Assembly: GCA_910583695.1 (NCBI GenBank)
Contig: CAJTZL010000013.1
Coordinates: 1-54,287 of the forward strand
Origin: an uncultured Oscillibacter sp.
Lineage (GTDB): Bacteria; Bacillota; Clostridia; Oscillospirales; Oscillospiraceae
Direction of reading: 5' to 3'
Length of the DNA stretch: 54,287 bases
Position numbers and translations under genes: made by a program. The notes below the pieces were generated by a model that saw nothing but the letters and a program-made list of their open reading frames with translations, was not told the DNA's origin and did no database searches. Within the stretch, counting starts at the first letter, position 1. Each line of letters starts with the position of its first letter. Of the stretch, positions 24,541 to 31,946 are shown one piece after another.

Positions 24541-24896
24541 ATGACATTCACATTTCCTTTTACTTAAGGGTTGGACGGATTCACATTTTTACAGAAACGC
24601 TTCGGCTCATCGGCCAGCCAAAGCGGATATGCTTTTTGATTTCCTCGGATGGGCAGTCGCTGCTGATGCGCGCGTATGAAACCAGAGACCTCAAGTCCCA
24701 CAGGGCCCCGCCGAATGTGTATAACGGCAAGCGCTCGTTTGAAGTATCCAGCTGTAAGCTGTGCGGGATTCTGGCTAATCTCCACGGTTGGAATCCGGAA
24801 TACTCTTACCGTGTTCCCGGCGTACTGATGCAGGATCAGCGCTCAGTACGGTTTTCTTTGGCAGAGGCAGAGGTGATTGGTAAGGAATCATTTTGA
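24537..24896 (+). CDS. Stand-alone paralogue 3 of the recombinase C-terminal domain (shortest)
   Basis: The 119-residue protein begins MNDIHISFYLRVGRIHIF. It carries the same order of features: RICFLISSDGQSLLMRAYE in place of the IHP/IRPC stretch, SCKLCGILANL in place of LCCRHFGTALF, and WNPEYSYRVPGVLMQDQRSVRFSL, which matches WNPDFIYRVRGTWVRCNDGQ very well. The ATG overlaps the previous stop. It lacks the N-terminal GYQVV block and may be the most derived copy. A terminator hairpin in repeat B follows. Confidence 0.68.
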   Translation: MNDIHISFYLRVGRIHIFTETLRLIGQPKRICFLISSDGQSLLMRAYETRDLKSHRAPPNVYNGKRSFEVSSCKLCGILANLHGWNPEYSYRVPGVLMQDQRSVRFSLAEAEVIGKESF

Positions 24897-24909
24897 GAAC
24901 ACGCTATAT

Positions 24910-24987
24910 TGCCGGACGGAGTAAATCCGTCCGGCATTTTTTTGTTCCCGCAGCATATCCATGAACCGAGGTGATGCAATTTGGAAA
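24910..24987 (+). repeat. Direct repeat copy B (right end of nested cassette) with terminator
   Basis: The sequence opens with the hairpin GCCGGACGGA/TCCGTCCGGC and seven T's, closing the cassette operon. It then runs through GCATATCC and ATGAACCG to the TTG start of the 60-residue gene. It matches 21131-21207 at roughly four of five positions, with one extra T. Confidence 0.8.
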
Positions 24988-25163
24988 GCGCGCAAAAAGA
25001 GCTGGTCAAGGTCCTGCTGGATCATATCCGCGCCCTTGGCCTGATATCGGATTTCACCTATTCCAGGGCCGTGGATTTGGTACATTCTGTGATAGACTTC
25101 CCGGAGCTTTTCCAGTATCCTGTGTGCTTGACAAAGGAGGCGGAGATTCATGAATGTACTTAG
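24981..25163 (+). CDS. Small helical protein, candidate recombination directionality factor
   Basis: The 60-residue protein starts at TTG 24981 (MESAQKELVKVLLDHIRALG) and looks entirely helical, with a SHOCT-like second half (FTYSRAVDLVHSVIDFPELF). Short proteins of this kind often sit immediately before clostridial serine recombinases. It overlaps the skin recombinase by 14 bases, so the two are translated together. In C. difficile skin excision needs a small directionality factor; position and size make this one a candidate. There is no direct evidence of that function. Confidence 0.65.
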   Translation: MESAQKELVKVLLDHIRALGLISDFTYSRAVDLVHSVIDFPELFQYPVCLTKEAEIHECT

Positions 25164-26817
25164 GATACGAAATGAAATGCGGAACGGGAAAACCATCTTC
25201 GACCTGCCCCTGCGGGTAACCTTCTACGCCAGAGTTTCCACAGACAAGGATGAACAGCTCAACAGTTTGGAAAACCAGGTACAGTATTACACACAATTCA
25301 TTCAGGAAAAACGGAATTGGACCTATGTTCAGGGCTATGTGGACGAGGGTATTTCCGGCACCAGCACCAAAAAGCGGGACAGCTTCTTACGGATGATAGC
25401 GGACGCCAAAGCAGGGCGGTTTGACTTCATCATCACGAAGGAGATCTCCCGCTTTTCCCGTTCTACGCTGGACAGCATCCAGTACACTCAGGAGCTGCTG
25501 GAACACGACGTGGGGGTACTGTTCCAAAACGACAACATCAACACCCTGGACTCCGACAGCGAGTTCCGGCTGGTGGTCATGGCCGGGGTGGCTCAGGACG
25601 AGGTGCGCAAGCTGTCCGAGCGGCTGAAGTTCGGTTTCCGGCAAGCCATCAAAAACGGCCACGTGCTGGGCAATGACAAGCTGTGGGGGTATGACAAAAA
25701 GGACTGTGTGCTGACCATCAATGCGGGGGAGGCCCAGGTAGTACGGCGGATTTTCGACCTCTACGCCAATCAGCAAATGGGCATCCGCCGCATTTCTCAG
25801 GTGCTGTACGACGAGGGCTTTACCAGCCGCAAGGGCAACGCTTTCAACGTGCTCACCATCCGGCATATTCTCTGCAATCCAAAATATAAGGGCTGGTACT
25901 GTGCCAACAAAAGCCAGACAGTGGACTACCGCAGTAAGCGGAAAATTTTCATGGACGAGAGCGAATGGGTCATGTATCCAGATCCGTCTATCCCGGCGAT
26001 CGTCTCCGAGGAGCTATGGGACAGGGCCAACGCCCTCTACAAGCGACGCAGTAAACAGATGATGTCCCATCAAAGCGGGGCGGAATTCCACAACCGATAT
26101 CCTTACAGCGGCAAGATCATCTGTGAGGAACACGGCACCAGCTTCCACCGTCAACTGCTGAAAAGCGCCAAGGATGAAAAGGAGGCCTGGCAGTGTCGTG
26201 TCTACCGAGATAAAGGGCGGGCGGCCTGTTCCGCGCCCCAGCTCAGGACGGCGGAGTTAGACCAAATCATGGCCAATATCTTCAACCAACTGACGCAAAA
26301 CAAACAGGCCGTCATAGGCGCGGTGGTGACCGTGCTCCAGGCAGTCCCCGACGAGCATGACTACGCCCAGGACATCCACCGCCTGGAGGAGGACCTGTCC
26401 GCCCTCCGGGCAAAGAAAGACCGCCTGCTGGAGCTGAGCGTCGAGGGCGTCATCTCCGTGGCGGAGTTTAAACAGCGCAACGATGGCTTCAACCAGCAGG
26501 CACAAGCCCTGGAGGAACAAATGGAAGTCCTCAGGGCGGAGGCAGAAAAAGGGCGGCGGACGGCGGTGCAGCTGGAGGAAATCCGCGCCGCCCTGGAGCG
26601 GGCGCTGACCTTCCAGGACGGAATCAGCTCCACTCTGGTCACCACCATCCTGGACAAAATCGTGGTCAAGAAAAATAGCACCAAAGAGGAAATTCACCTG
26701 GATATCCACCTGAAATTCGGCGGCCCGTGGGAGGCCGCATTTGACCGGGCAAATCCCTCCCTTTGCTTCACCCGTCCAAAAAGTATTACACCCAGAGCTC
26801 CGACCAGGAGGATCTGA
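25150..26817 (+). CDS. Large serine recombinase of the skin-like element (SpoIVCA-like)
   Basis: The 555-residue protein has catalytic Ser30 in TFYARVSTDKDEQ, DEGISGTSTKKRDSF, EISRFSRSTLD, a full recombinase domain (NPKYKGWYCANK), a reduced zinc-ribbon region (IICEEHGTSFHRQLL...CSAPQ) and a long coiled coil (about 405-490). It lies against attR and should excise the element to rebuild sigK. AAAGGAGG precedes the ATG. Its frame crosses attR: the last 13 or so residues are encoded by sigK DNA in another frame. After excision the circle gives a different tail of about 33 residues, ending at 9295. An equivalent of SpoIVCA is the best reading. Confidence 0.92.
   Translation: MNVLRIRNEMRNGKTIFDLPLRVTFYARVSTDKDEQLNSLENQVQYYTQFIQEKRNWTYVQGYVDEGISGTSTKKRDSFLRMIADAKAGRFDFIITKEISRFSRSTLDSIQYTQELLEHDVGVLFQNDNINTLDSDSEFRLVVMAGVAQDEVRKLSERLKFGFRQAIKNGHVLGNDKLWGYDKKDCVLTINAGEAQVVRRIFDLYANQQMGIRRISQVLYDEGFTSRKGNAFNVLTIRHILCNPKYKGWYCANKSQTVDYRSKRKIFMDESEWVMYPDPSIPAIVSEELWDRANALYKRRSKQMMSHQSGAEFHNRYPYSGKIICEEHGTSFHRQLLKSAKDEKEAWQCRVYRDKGRAACSAPQLRTAELDQIMANIFNQLTQNKQAVIGAVVTVLQAVPDEHDYAQDIHRLEEDLSALRAKKDRLLELSVEGVISVAEFKQRNDGFNQQAQALEEQMEVLRAEAEKGRRTAVQLEEIRAALERALTFQDGISSTLVTTILDKIVVKKNSTKEEIHLDIHLKFGGPWEAAFDRANPSLCFTRPKSITPRAPTRRI
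26760..26780 (+). other. attR of the skin-like element
   Basis: The element-side arm CCTTTGCTTCACCCGT (26760-26775) precedes the core CAA (26777-26779). Codons AAA AAG TAT TAC of sigK follow at once. In the excised circle the two arms would sit symmetrically around AA. Confidence 0.85.
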
Positions 26818-27296
26818 TTTCCATTGGCACCATCGGCCTCATCAAGGGCATCTCCAGCTTTGATCCCGCCAAGGGGGCGCGTCTTGCCACCTACGCCGCC
26901 CGGTGCATTGAAAACGAAATCCTCATGTACTTCCGCGGTCAGAAGAAGCTCCAGGGGGAGGTCTCCCTCTCCGACTCCATCGACACCGACAAGGACGGAA
27001 ACGCCCTCCAGCTCATGGACATCGTAGGCGTGGACGACACCATGCTGGAGGACCTCCACGACCGGGACAACGCCCTGCGGCTCCACAAGCTGGTCCGGGA
27101 ACGCCTCACCGCCCGGGAGGCGGAAATTGTCCGCCTCCGCTACGGCCTGGGAGGCACCGTACCCCTGACTCAGCGGGAGATCGCCTCCTCCTTCGGCATC
27201 TCCCGGAGCTATGTGTCCCGCATCGAAAAACGGGCGCTGGAAAAGCTCCGGGAGGCTCTCCAGGAAAACCCGGCCCCCAAGGCCTCCGCCAAATAG
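26778..27296 (+). CDS. sigK: Sigma-K, 3' part (codons 65-236 after the intervening element)
   Basis: From AAA at 26778 the frame encodes KKYYTQSSDQEDLISIGTIG and then LIKGISSFDPAKGARLATYAARCIENEILMYFR (region 2), followed by a linker with LSDSIDTDKDGN and region 4 with REIASSFGISRSYVSRIEKRALEKL. This matches sigma-K throughout. Together with 9001-9192 it makes a 236-residue protein of normal length. In the integrated state no natural start or ribosome site exists; an in-frame TTG at 26763 belongs to the element. Expression therefore needs excision in the mother cell. The first 40 bases overlap the recombinase gene. Confidence 0.95.
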   Translation, partial: KKYYTQSSDQEDLISIGTIGLIKGISSFDPAKGARLATYAARCIENEILMYFRGQKKLQGEVSLSDSIDTDKDGNALQLMDIVGVDDTMLEDLHDRDNALRLHKLVRERLTAREAEIVRLRYGLGGTVPLTQREIASSFGISRSYVSRIEKRALEKLREALQENPAPKASAK

Positions 27297-27303
27297 CCCC
27301 TCC

Positions 27304-27333
27304 GGCACGCCGGCCTTCCCCGGCCGGCGTGCC
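27304..27333. terminator. Terminator between sigK and ldh
   Basis: GGCACGCCGGCC (27304-27315) pairs perfectly with 27322-27333 around TTCCCC. It is shared by the convergent sigK and lactate dehydrogenase genes. No long T run is present. Confidence 0.75.
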
Positions 27334-27340
27334 TCCCCGG

Positions 27341-28288
27341 TCACAGTTTCAGCGTCCCGATGGCCTCTCGCATCTGCTCCGCCGAGGCCGCCAGCGCCGC
27401 CCGTTCCTCTCCGCTCAGCGGCATCTCCAGAATCTCCTGCAGGCCCTTCCGGCCCACGATGGACGGCAGGCTCAGCGCCAGGCCGTTCAGCCCATACTGC
27501 CCGTCCAGCACCGCCGACACCGGCAGCACCGCCCGCTCGTCCTTCACAATGGCCTCCGCAATCCGGCCCACCGCCATGGCGATGCCGTAGTACGTGGCCC
27601 CCTTCCGCCGGATGATCTCATAGGCGCTGTCCCGGACCTCCCGGTACAGCCGCTCCCGGTTTTCCGTCCCCAGGGTCTGTCCCCGGACCCGGCAGAAATC
27701 CTCCAGGTCCAGGCCGGAGACGTTGGCCTCGCTCCACACCGCCAGCTCGCTGTCCCCGTGCTCTCCGATGATGAAGGCGTGAATGTTCCGGCTGTCCACC
27801 TCCAGCTCCGCTCCCAGCAGCTGCTTCAAGCGCCCGGTGTCCAGCACCGTCCCGGAGCCCATCACCCGCTCCCGGGGATAGCCCGACAGCCTCCAGGCCG
27901 CATAGGTCAGCACGTCCACCGGGTTGGACACCACCAGCAGGATGCCGCCGAAGTCCCGGGCGGTGACTTCCCGCAGGACGGAGCGCAGAATCTCCGTATT
28001 TTTCCCGATAAGGTCCAGCCGGGTCTCCCCCGGCTTCTGGTTCGTCCCGGCGGTGATCACCGCTAGGGCGCAGTCCGCCAGATCGTCATAGCCTCCGGCG
28101 GTGATCTCCATGGATGCGCCGTAGGGCAGGCCGTCCCGGAGATCCATGGCCTCCCCCTCCGCCTTCTCCCGGTTGGCGTCCAGCAGCACCAGACGGGTGA
28201 ACAGCCCCTGCTGCAAAAAGCGGAAGGCAATGGACGCACCCACGTTTCCACAGCCGATGACCGCCGCCTTTCTGTGGTCGATTTTCAT
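27341..28288 (-). CDS. ldh: L-lactate dehydrogenase
   Basis: The 315-residue NAD-dependent enzyme interconverts pyruvate and L-lactate. Marks are the nucleotide-binding VIGCGNVGASIAF, the NAD-selecting Asp in LVLLDANREKAEG, AGTNQKPGETRLDL with the substrate arginine, VSNPVDVLTY, and the catalytic histidine in IIGEHGDSELAVWS. Glutamine in the NQKPGE loop supports lactate rather than malate as substrate. The length is normal for the family. It is monocistronic, convergent with sigK and unrelated to the sporulation context. A GAGGAGG ribosome site precedes the ATG. Confidence 0.92.
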   Translation of the reverse strand: MKIDHRKAAVIGCGNVGASIAFRFLQQGLFTRLVLLDANREKAEGEAMDLRDGLPYGASMEITAGGYDDLADCALAVITAGTNQKPGETRLDLIGKNTEILRSVLREVTARDFGGILLVVSNPVDVLTYAAWRLSGYPRERVMGSGTVLDTGRLKQLLGAELEVDSRNIHAFIIGEHGDSELAVWSEANVSGLDLEDFCRVRGQTLGTENRERLYREVRDSAYEIIRRKGATYYGIAMAVGRIAEAIVKDERAVLPVSAVLDGQYGLNGLALSLPSIVGRKGLQEILEMPLSGEERAALAASAEQMREAIGTLKL

Positions 28289-28316
28289 GAAACATCCTCC
28301 TCTCGGCCCGGCGGGG

Positions 28317-28346
28317 CTTGCAACGGTCCCGCCGCCGCTGTATACT
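28317..28346 (+). promoter_or_regulatory. Promoter of the two unrecognised genes
   Basis: TTGCAA (28317-28322) and TATACT (28341-28346) are separated by 18 bases, 70 bases upstream of the ATG at 28417. Confidence 0.6.
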
Positions 28347-28416
28347 GTTCCCGAATACCTGGCGGGCTATCCGCCCGGAACAGGGGGAGCACCGTCCGGC
28401 AAAGGAGAGAGGGCTT

Positions 28417-29334
28417 ATGAAGCAAACGGCATATGCATCGAAAGGCTGGAAGGCCCTTCAGGCAGATTACATCAAGCGCGACTTGCATGCACTGCATGTT
28501 CAAAAGCTGCATTCCCGCTTATCAAAGGACATCTCCGGAGTCAGCCTTGAGGAGGCGGCAATTCATTACGGCTTTCTCAGTCATTCCGCCATATGTATTC
28601 CAGCTGCCAGGTACATGCAGACAGGCGTGCTTGAACATGCGGAGTCCTATTTCTGCCTCTCCACGCTGGCAAAGCAGACCTCCTGTGGACTTCTGGCACA
28701 CAACCCCCGCTGGGAATCCGAACGGACATCGAAGCTGCAAATGCCGGACAGCATCACCGCCGCCGTCCTCTGCGGCCTCACCCCTGCGGCGCTGAACCTG
28801 CTGGCCTTCGACCGCATGGCGCTGGAGCGGGAAAAAACACCCATGTGGAACGGGCGGCCCGACACCCGAATCGACCGGAAGCAGGAGGAGCGGAGAAAGA
28901 GGCGGCGCGCTTTGGAAATCGACTTGTTCGAAAGTCTTCTGCGGCAAGAGGATAAGCCGGCCCGCCGGACGCTGGCGGAGCTGGACAGCCTCCGGTACAC
29001 CCCCTCAGCCTCCCAGACAATCCATGCCCTTCTGGACCAGGACGGCCCTCGGTTCGCCGACGCCGTTGCCCTCCACATGCGGGAGTTCCGGCAGGGGCCC
29101 GATGCCGGGGAATGGAATGATTTCGTCCTGTTGATGGAATTTTTGTATCAGAAGCGGGACGCCTACCAGCCGCCGGACCTCGCCGACGCGCCTGCCGCCC
29201 TGCTGTCCCTGCCGGAGTGCGCCCCTTCTCGCCTGGAGGAGCGGCTCGGAGTTCCTCTCCCCTCCTTTGACGTGGAGGCGCTTTTGCCGGTGCTTGATCT
29301 CTCCAAGGCCGGGCCGAACTTTCAGCAGTATTAA
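28417..29334 (+). CDS. Unrecognised 305-residue protein
   Basis: I cannot assign a family. The protein is helical and soluble, without signal peptide or membrane segment. It begins MKQTAYASKGWKALQADYIK, has a Cys-containing helical N-terminal half (ESYFCLSTLAKQTSCGLLAHN), a basic stretch (RKQEERRKRRRALEIDLFESLL) near the middle, and a C-terminal half with ALHMREFRQGPDAGEWNDFVLL, a pattern of helix pairs that recalls bacterial immunity proteins. AAAGGAGAG precedes the ATG. The next gene, also unrecognised, follows by 65 bases and probably shares its transcript. Confidence 0.7.
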   Translation: MKQTAYASKGWKALQADYIKRDLHALHVQKLHSRLSKDISGVSLEEAAIHYGFLSHSAICIPAARYMQTGVLEHAESYFCLSTLAKQTSCGLLAHNPRWESERTSKLQMPDSITAAVLCGLTPAALNLLAFDRMALEREKTPMWNGRPDTRIDRKQEERRKRRRALEIDLFESLLRQEDKPARRTLAELDSLRYTPSASQTIHALLDQDGPRFADAVALHMREFRQGPDAGEWNDFVLLMEFLYQKRDAYQPPDLADAPAALLSLPECAPSRLEERLGVPLPSFDVEALLPVLDLSKAGPNFQQY

Positions 29335-29399
29335 GCGGTCCCGCATCCGCCTGCCATCCCCAGCCGGATGGTTCAGTCAGTCTTACCGGGAGGCCCGAC

Positions 29400-30122
29400 A
29401 TGAATTTGAAATTCCTATCCGTTTCCGGAGACCGGATACTGGACCGGAGAATCCGGGAAGCCTCCAACTACTGCGACAGCGGACACCTGTTCCGGATGAC
29501 CTCCGGAATTGCGCGGCTGGTCCTGGCGGAGCTGTCTCCCATCGACCTGGACGGCTGCGAGGCGTTTACGGTTTGCGCCAATGTGGACCAGCCCCTGACC
29601 GGGAAGCCCGGATACAACGTTGACCCCTTTTTCAAGGTCTCCTTTTATAATCTGGACCGGGAGACCTCCCAGGCCCTCTACCGGTTCCGGGAGGCGGATG
29701 CGGCATTTTCCCTGTACGCCGCCGGTCTTCTGCTGGACATTCTGGCGGAAGTCGATCAGGCCGGCGGCGGAAAAAACCATCTGCCGGAGCGGCGGGAGGA
29801 GGTCCTGGACCGCCTCCGGGCCTGCGGCTTCCATAGGGACATTCTGCTGGAAAACTTCTCAAAAATCAGCGGAAACCGGACGTACAAGGCACTGGTGTAC
29901 CGCTGCCTGGACGCCCGGAACGGTGAGTCTCTCCGGGTGGACCTGATACGCCGCTCCTCTGGAGAGACGCTGGCCTCCAAGTGGATGACGGCGCGGCCCG
30001 GCACGGTCTTTCAGGCGGAACACATCTGCCGGACCTATTGGGAGGCGGGCCGCTTTCACCTGATTCAGGGAAAGCGGGGCCCTCGGACCGACGCCTTCCT
30101 CGACGTTCCCGCCGGCAAATAG
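29400..30122 (+). CDS. Unrecognised 240-residue protein
   Basis: The protein begins MNLKFLSVSGDRILDRRIRE, carries a mixed strand/helix middle (FTVCANVDQPLTGKPGYNVD, FKVSFYNLDRE) and ends RGPRTDAFLDVPAGK. No signal peptide, membrane helix or known motif is visible. GGGAGG precedes the ATG. It follows the 305-residue gene on the same strand and is convergent with the FAD-Rieske gene, with only 6 bases between their ends. Its role is unknown; pairing with the upstream gene is the only clue. Confidence 0.7.
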   Translation: MNLKFLSVSGDRILDRRIREASNYCDSGHLFRMTSGIARLVLAELSPIDLDGCEAFTVCANVDQPLTGKPGYNVDPFFKVSFYNLDRETSQALYRFREADAAFSLYAAGLLLDILAEVDQAGGGKNHLPERREEVLDRLRACGFHRDILLENFSKISGNRTYKALVYRCLDARNGESLRVDLIRRSSGETLASKWMTARPGTVFQAEHICRTYWEAGRFHLIQGKRGPRTDAFLDVPAGK

Positions 30123-30128
30123 GTCCTC

Positions 30129-31427
30129 TTACATACGCTTGTCGTCCGTCGCCGGATTGTCCAAAAGCTCCCCGTTCTCCCCGAACCGGGAGCCGTGGCA
30201 GGGGCAGTCCCAGCTGTGCTCCTGGGGGTTGTATTTCAGCGCACAGCCCATATGGGGACACCGGGGGGCCGTCGGGGTCAGCAGCCCCAGGGTGGACTCC
30301 CAGGCGTTGGCCGCCAGCTGAGGCCGGAGCACGCTTCGGGAGGGGCTGAACAGCTCCGCGTAAGGGTTCTCCCTTCCCCGGACCAGATCCGCCAGCAGCA
30401 GCGCCGCCGCCATGGAGGAGGTCATCCCCCACTTGTTGAAGCCCGCGGCCACATAGAGGCCCCGGGTTCCCCTGGAGTAAAGCCCCGCGTAGGGCACGCC
30501 GTCCAGGGTCATGCAGTCCTGGGCGGCCCAGCGGGCAGCGATCTCCGCCTGGGGGTAGTACCGCTTTGCAAAGTCCTCCAGCTCCCGCCAGCCGCCGCCC
30601 TTCTTCCCGGTTCGGTGCCCGCCGCCGCCCAGAAGGAGGAGGCCCTTCTCATCTCGGAAGGACAGCCCCCTCTCCCCCTCGTCCACATACATGCCTCCCG
30701 CCGCCGGGGCGTGCTTCAAAGCCAGGACATAGGAGCGGTGCTGATAGAGCTTGAGGAAATAGGCCCCGTGCTTGTTCAGCAGGGGAAAGTGGGTGGCAAG
30801 GATGATATGCTCCGCCCGCACCGTCCCCCGGTTCGTCACCGCCCTGCCGGGGGCCAGCTCCAGAACCTTGGTGTTCTCGTAAATCCGCAGCCCTCCGGCG
30901 ATGGCGGCGGCAAATTTCAGGGGGTGGAACCGGGCCTGCTTCGGAAATTTCACCGCCCCCGCCGTGGACACGGGCAGGGCGGGCGTCCTCACAAACTCCG
31001 CCCGGAAGCCCAGGCGCTCCAGGGCCTCCAGCTCCCGGTCCAGCTTCCGCCGGTCCGACAGGGCGTAAACATAGGCGTCCTGCTCCTCAAAGTCACAGTC
31101 GATCTCCCGGCACAGCTCCCGGAACCGCCCCAGGGCCCCCCGATTGGCCTCCAGGTACAGCCGGGCCCGCTCCGGGCCGAACTCCCGGAGAAGCCGGGCG
31201 TAAAGCAGGCCGTGCTGAAACGTGAGCTTGGCGGTGGTATTCCCCGTCACCCCGCCGCAGAGGCGGCCCGCCTCCACCAGGGCGCAGTCCACCCCCGCCC
31301 GATTCAGCCAATAGGCGCACAGCAGCCCCGCCATGCCGCCGCCCACCACCAGCGCGTCCGTTTTCAAATCCCCCTCCAGCGGGGTGAAGGAGGGCATATC
31401 CGCCGTCCGGGTCCAAATGGAATCCAT
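30129..31427 (-). CDS. FAD-dependent oxidoreductase with C-terminal Rieske domain
   Basis: The 432-residue protein starts with a DAO-type FAD domain: DALVVGGGMAGLLCAYWLNRAG is the dinucleotide fold, followed by GVTGNTTAKLTFQHG and, further on, GLYVAAGFNKWGMTSS. The last 70 residues are a Rieske 2Fe-2S domain with CPHMGC and CPCHGSRF, all four ligands present. It resembles Bacillus YhfW, which joins the same two domains. It is cytosolic and oxidises an unknown amine or other small substrate, passing electrons through the 2Fe-2S centre. ATG 31427 was chosen because GGGAGGTGATTGC precedes it. It is divergent from the TrpB2 T-box region. Confidence 0.9.
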   Translation of the reverse strand: MDSIWTRTADMPSFTPLEGDLKTDALVVGGGMAGLLCAYWLNRAGVDCALVEAGRLCGGVTGNTTAKLTFQHGLLYARLLREFGPERARLYLEANRGALGRFRELCREIDCDFEEQDAYVYALSDRRKLDRELEALERLGFRAEFVRTPALPVSTAGAVKFPKQARFHPLKFAAAIAGGLRIYENTKVLELAPGRAVTNRGTVRAEHIILATHFPLLNKHGAYFLKLYQHRSYVLALKHAPAAGGMYVDEGERGLSFRDEKGLLLLGGGGHRTGKKGGGWRELEDFAKRYYPQAEIAARWAAQDCMTLDGVPYAGLYSRGTRGLYVAAGFNKWGMTSSMAAALLLADLVRGRENPYAELFSPSRSVLRPQLAANAWESTLGLLTPTAPRCPHMGCALKYNPQEHSWDCPCHGSRFGENGELLDNPATDDKRM

Positions 31428-31554
31428 GCAATCACCTCCCCGATAGCTTGGCCGTCCCGAGGAAAAACATACCTCCGCTCCGGTCGGCATTGCCGAAATT
31501 TCAGTGTGCTTTGCCCATTTGAATTGTTAAATTCGTCGAAATAAATTTTGGTGC

Positions 31555-31584
31555 TTGACAAACCCGCCCCGGGAGGCGTATCCT
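31555..31584 (+). promoter_or_regulatory. Promoter of the T-box/trpB2 transcript
   Basis: TTGACA (31555-31560) and TATCCT (31579-31584) are 18 bases apart, immediately upstream of the T-box leader. Confidence 0.65.
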
Positions 31585-31589
31585 GTTCT

Positions 31590-31898
31590 CAAGTTCAAAA
31601 GCACAAACCGATGACGCGGACGAGTAGGCAGGGCCTTGGTTCTCAAAGAGAGCCGCCGGTGGTGGAATGGCGGCAGAAACGAGCCTGTTGAATGGACCGC
31701 GGAGGGCGGGCTGAACGGGATTTCCCCTATTACGCTCCGACGGGCTTTTCCCCCGTTACCAAGGAAAGGCGCGTGTTGGCGCGCCGCTGAGCGGGCGGTT
31801 TTCTCATACCGCCAATTTGGGTGGCACCGCAGAAGTTTCAAGGCTTTTGTCCCAAAGGTACCTGTAACAGGTCCTTTCGTGGACGGAGGTCTTTTTTT
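31590..31898 (+). promoter_or_regulatory. Trp-specific T-box leader
   Basis: The leader has AGAGAGCCGCCGGTGGTGGA (stem I apical part), then TTGAATGGACC, in which the GAA-TGG-A context gives the specifier codon TGG (31693-31695). The T-box sequence AATTTGGGTGGCACCGC lies at 31814-31830. A strong hairpin around 31853-31877 and a run of seven T's at 31892-31898 form the terminator region. Uncharged tRNA-Trp should turn on the downstream trpB2. Confidence 0.92.
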
Positions 31899-31946
31899 GA
31901 CGCTCCGCCTCCGGGAGAGACCATATGTCGGAAAGGAGCAAGCGTC

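Larger units (their letters stand above)
9193..26777. mobile_element. skin-like sigK-intervening element, 17.6 kb
   Basis: The element splits sigK between codons 64 and 65. Both junctions share CAA (9192-9194 and 26777-26779), and joining them restores VAHII-KKYY and a 236-residue sigma-K. The inner flanks, 9197-9212 and 26760-26775, are inverted imperfect copies (13 of 16 bases), positioned so that the AA dinucleotide is the exact centre of the predicted attP. A serine recombinase gene lies against the right junction. Comparable sigK-intervening elements are known in Bacillus subtilis and C. difficile, where mother-cell excision rebuilds sigK. Composition is mosaic: AT-rich on the left, GC-rich in the redox part. 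At least one nested cassette (about 21131-24987) is visible. Confidence 0.93.

Noticed and set aside
24540..25000. CRISPR or tRNA genes
   Set aside because: No regularly spaced repeats or cloverleaf-like sequences were seen here or anywhere else in the window.
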